From Herbiconiux daphne (GTDB lineage: Bacteria; Actinomycetota; Actinomycetes; Actinomycetales; Microbacteriaceae): a stretch of DNA of 64,000 bases. Under the pieces are notes generated by a model. It was not told where the DNA came from. It made no database searches and saw only the letters and a list, made by a program, of their open reading frames with translations. The position numbers and the translations under genes were made by a program. Every line of letters starts with the position of its first letter. Position 1 is the stretch's first letter. Shown here one piece after another: positions 62,563-64,000 of this stretch. Location of the stretch: NCBI RefSeq assembly GCF_024979295.1, contig NZ_JANLCJ010000004.1, positions 310,001 to 374,000 on the forward strand, in the 5' to 3' direction.

Positions 62563-64000
62563 CTCCGGTCTTCGGTCGGCGCGGCAAGAAGAACCCGCAG
62601 TCGCCCGACCGCCCCGAGCCGACGCCGAGCGCTCCGGATGCCGCCGGGGCGGTGGCCTCGCGCCGCGCCTTCCTCAAGGCCGCCGCCGTGGGCGCCGCCG
62701 GAGCGGCGGCGGGCGGCGTCGCCGGAGCGGCCATCGGCGCCGGCGTCTACGCGCAGGAGTCGACCCTCGACTTCGCCGCCGAGCAGAAGGAGCAGAAGGC
62801 CGGCTTCGAGCACCTCGTGGTGCTGATGTATGAGAACCGCTCGTTCGACAACCTGTTCGGCTGGCTCTACAAGAACGAAGAGCTCACCAACGGCCAGTCG
62901 TTCGAGGGCCTGCACCAGGGCGACTACTCCAACCCGGTGCCGGGCACCGACGAGGTCATCAAAGCCCACGCCTACACCGGGTCGACCGACGAGATCATGG
63001 GCAGCCCGAACCCCGACCCGGGCGAGGAGTATCCGCACGTCAACACCCAGCTGTTCCAGAAGGTCGACCCCGAAGACAACCGCGACCTGCACGCGAACGG
63101 CCTGAGCTACCCGTTCAACGCCCCCGGTCCCAACGAATCGCCCACGATGAAGGGCTTCGTCGAGGACTACATCATCAACTACCGCCGCATCACGAAAGAC
63201 AAGAAGCAGCCCACCCGCAAGGAGTACGAGCTCGCGATGGGCGGCTTCAGTCCCGACATGCTGCCGGTGTTCTCGACGCTGGCGAAGAACTTCGCGGTCT
63301 ACGACCACTGGTTCGCCGCGGTGCCGTCGCAGACCTTCTGCAACCGCGTGTTCTTCCACGCCTCCACCTCGCACGGCTACGTCACCAACAAGGGCGACGG
63401 CGGCTACGACAAGTGGCTCGACGCGAGCACGGCACAGGCGCCGACCATCTTCAACCGCCTCGAAGAGGCGGGTCTCTCCTGGCGCGTCTACTACGACGCC
63501 GCCCAGCTGGTGTCGATGACGGGCGTGCTGCACTCCCCGGTGCTCGAGCCCTACTGGAAGACCAATTTCCGGGTCATGGAGCAGTTCTACGACGACGTCG
63601 CCAACGGCGACCTGCCCGACTACTCCTTCATCGAACCGCGCATGATCTACAACCACAACGACATGCATCCGCCGCACGGGGTGCTGCGCGAGAGCGACAT
63701 GACCGAGACCGACGGCGACACCGCGATCGACGAGGTCGTGGTCGACGGCGCAGTGTCGGATGCGCGGGCCGGCGACGCCCTGCTGCACGCGATCTACTCG
63801 GCCATCCGCAAGAGCGACTCCGCGAGCGGCTCGAACGCGATGAACACGATGCTGCTGGTGACCTTCGACGAGCACGGCGGCACCTTCGACCACGTTCCCC
63901 CGCCCGCCGCGACACCGCCCCGCAACGGCGACGCCGGCGAGATGGGGTTCACCTTCGACCGCTTCGGCTGCCGGGTGCCCGCGATCGCCATCTCGGCCTA
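62559..64000 (+). CDS. Tat-exported phosphoesterase (phospholipase C/acid phosphatase family), cut by window end
   Basis: The frame from GTG 62559 is open to the window end (480 codons), so the C-terminus is missing. A Tat signal (SRRAFLKAAAVGAAGAAAGG, RR at residues 35-36) is followed by the PF04185-type catalytic opening HLVVLMYENRSFDNLFGWLY (E92, N93), then VYDHWFAAVPSQTFCNRVFFHASTSHG and TFDEHGGTFDHV with further metal residues. The family includes phospholipases C and acid phosphatases. The start overlaps the aldo/keto reductase stop (GTGA), so the two are coupled. Confidence 0.9.
   Translation, partial: MTPVFGRRGKKNPQSPDRPEPTPSAPDAAGAVASRRAFLKAAAVGAAGAAAGGVAGAAIGAGVYAQESTLDFAAEQKEQKAGFEHLVVLMYENRSFDNLFGWLYKNEELTNGQSFEGLHQGDYSNPVPGTDEVIKAHAYTGSTDEIMGSPNPDPGEEYPHVNTQLFQKVDPEDNRDLHANGLSYPFNAPGPNESPTMKGFVEDYIINYRRITKDKKQPTRKEYELAMGGFSPDMLPVFSTLAKNFAVYDHWFAAVPSQTFCNRVFFHASTSHGYVTNKGDGGYDKWLDASTAQAPTIFNRLEEAGLSWRVYYDAAQLVSMTGVLHSPVLEPYWKTNFRVMEQFYDDVANGDLPDYSFIEPRMIYNHNDMHPPHGVLRESDMTETDGDTAIDEVVVDGAVSDARAGDALLHAIYSAIRKSDSASGSNAMNTMLLVTFDEHGGTFDHVPPPAATPPRNGDAGEMGFTFDRFGCRVPAIAISA

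Overview
The window is about 70% G+C, densely packed, and carries gene families typical of high-GC Gram-positive bacteria: Kdp with KdpF, an ECF42-type sigma factor with a DGPF protein, a DUF222/HNH endonuclease, and a DUF7882-type protein. An actinobacterium, most likely of the family Microbacteriaceae, is my inference. I see no rRNA, tRNA, CRISPR array, prophage or intact insertion sequence. Mobile-looking material is limited to small hairpin elements.

Layout. 1-2.0 kb: a CynX-type MFS permease (cut by the left edge) diverges from a ketopantoate-reductase-family gene. 2.1-3.9 kb: an orphan fatty-acyl-AMP ligase. 3.9-9.8 kb: a TetR gene, an MMPL transporter carrying a degenerate ABC-ATPase-like domain, and a YhgE/Pip protein, under a paired palindromic operator. 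9.8-12.2 kb: an aldo/keto reductase, an epimerase and a DUF1304 protein. 12.2-12.6 kb: a gene-free stretch with two 57-bp hairpin elements. 12.6-18.9 kb: an RND exporter, DUF429, CorA and a GH43-like enzyme. 18.9-24.6 kb: an HTTM/DUF5819 pair and a 1,244-residue LANTG-anchored surface protein with about 530 residues of Asp-Ala repeats. 24.8-31.0 kb: beta-galactosidase, an ABC exporter and LacI. 31.0-39.0 kb: the complete kdpFABCDE locus plus an extra upstream small membrane peptide. 39.1-47.2 kb: small stress and housekeeping genes (DUF7882, AI-2E-family protein, PNPOx-like, Dps, thioesterase, MocR/YczE pair, class V aminotransferase, HhH-GPD). 47.3-52.1 kb: DUF222-HNH, DGPF protein/ECF42 sigma pair, MBL hydrolase. 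52.1-59.1 kb: a sugar locus (ROK regulator, binding lipoprotein, a fused permease-ATPase, two ketose 3-epimerase-like isomerases, a P-loop sugar kinase-like protein). 59.2-64 kb: GNAT, META-domain lipoprotein, TipA-like MerR, aldo/keto reductase, and a Tat-exported phosphoesterase cut by the right edge.

How parts work together. The Kdp set is a full high-affinity potassium uptake system with its own sensor and response regulator; every junction is overlapping or very short. The sugar locus reads as one catabolic unit resembling rhizobial frcRBCAK but with two epimerases, so a ketohexose substrate is a reasonable inference. LacI appears to bind its own first codons and a matching site in front of the GH43 gene 13 kb away.

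Most unusual items: the MMPL/degenerate-ATPase fusion, the single-chain sugar permease-ATPase, the Asp-Ala repeat surface protein with phased direct repeats in its promoter region, the LacI operator written in rare codons, a family of ~57-bp hairpins (one inside kdpD), and the peptide ahead of kdpF.
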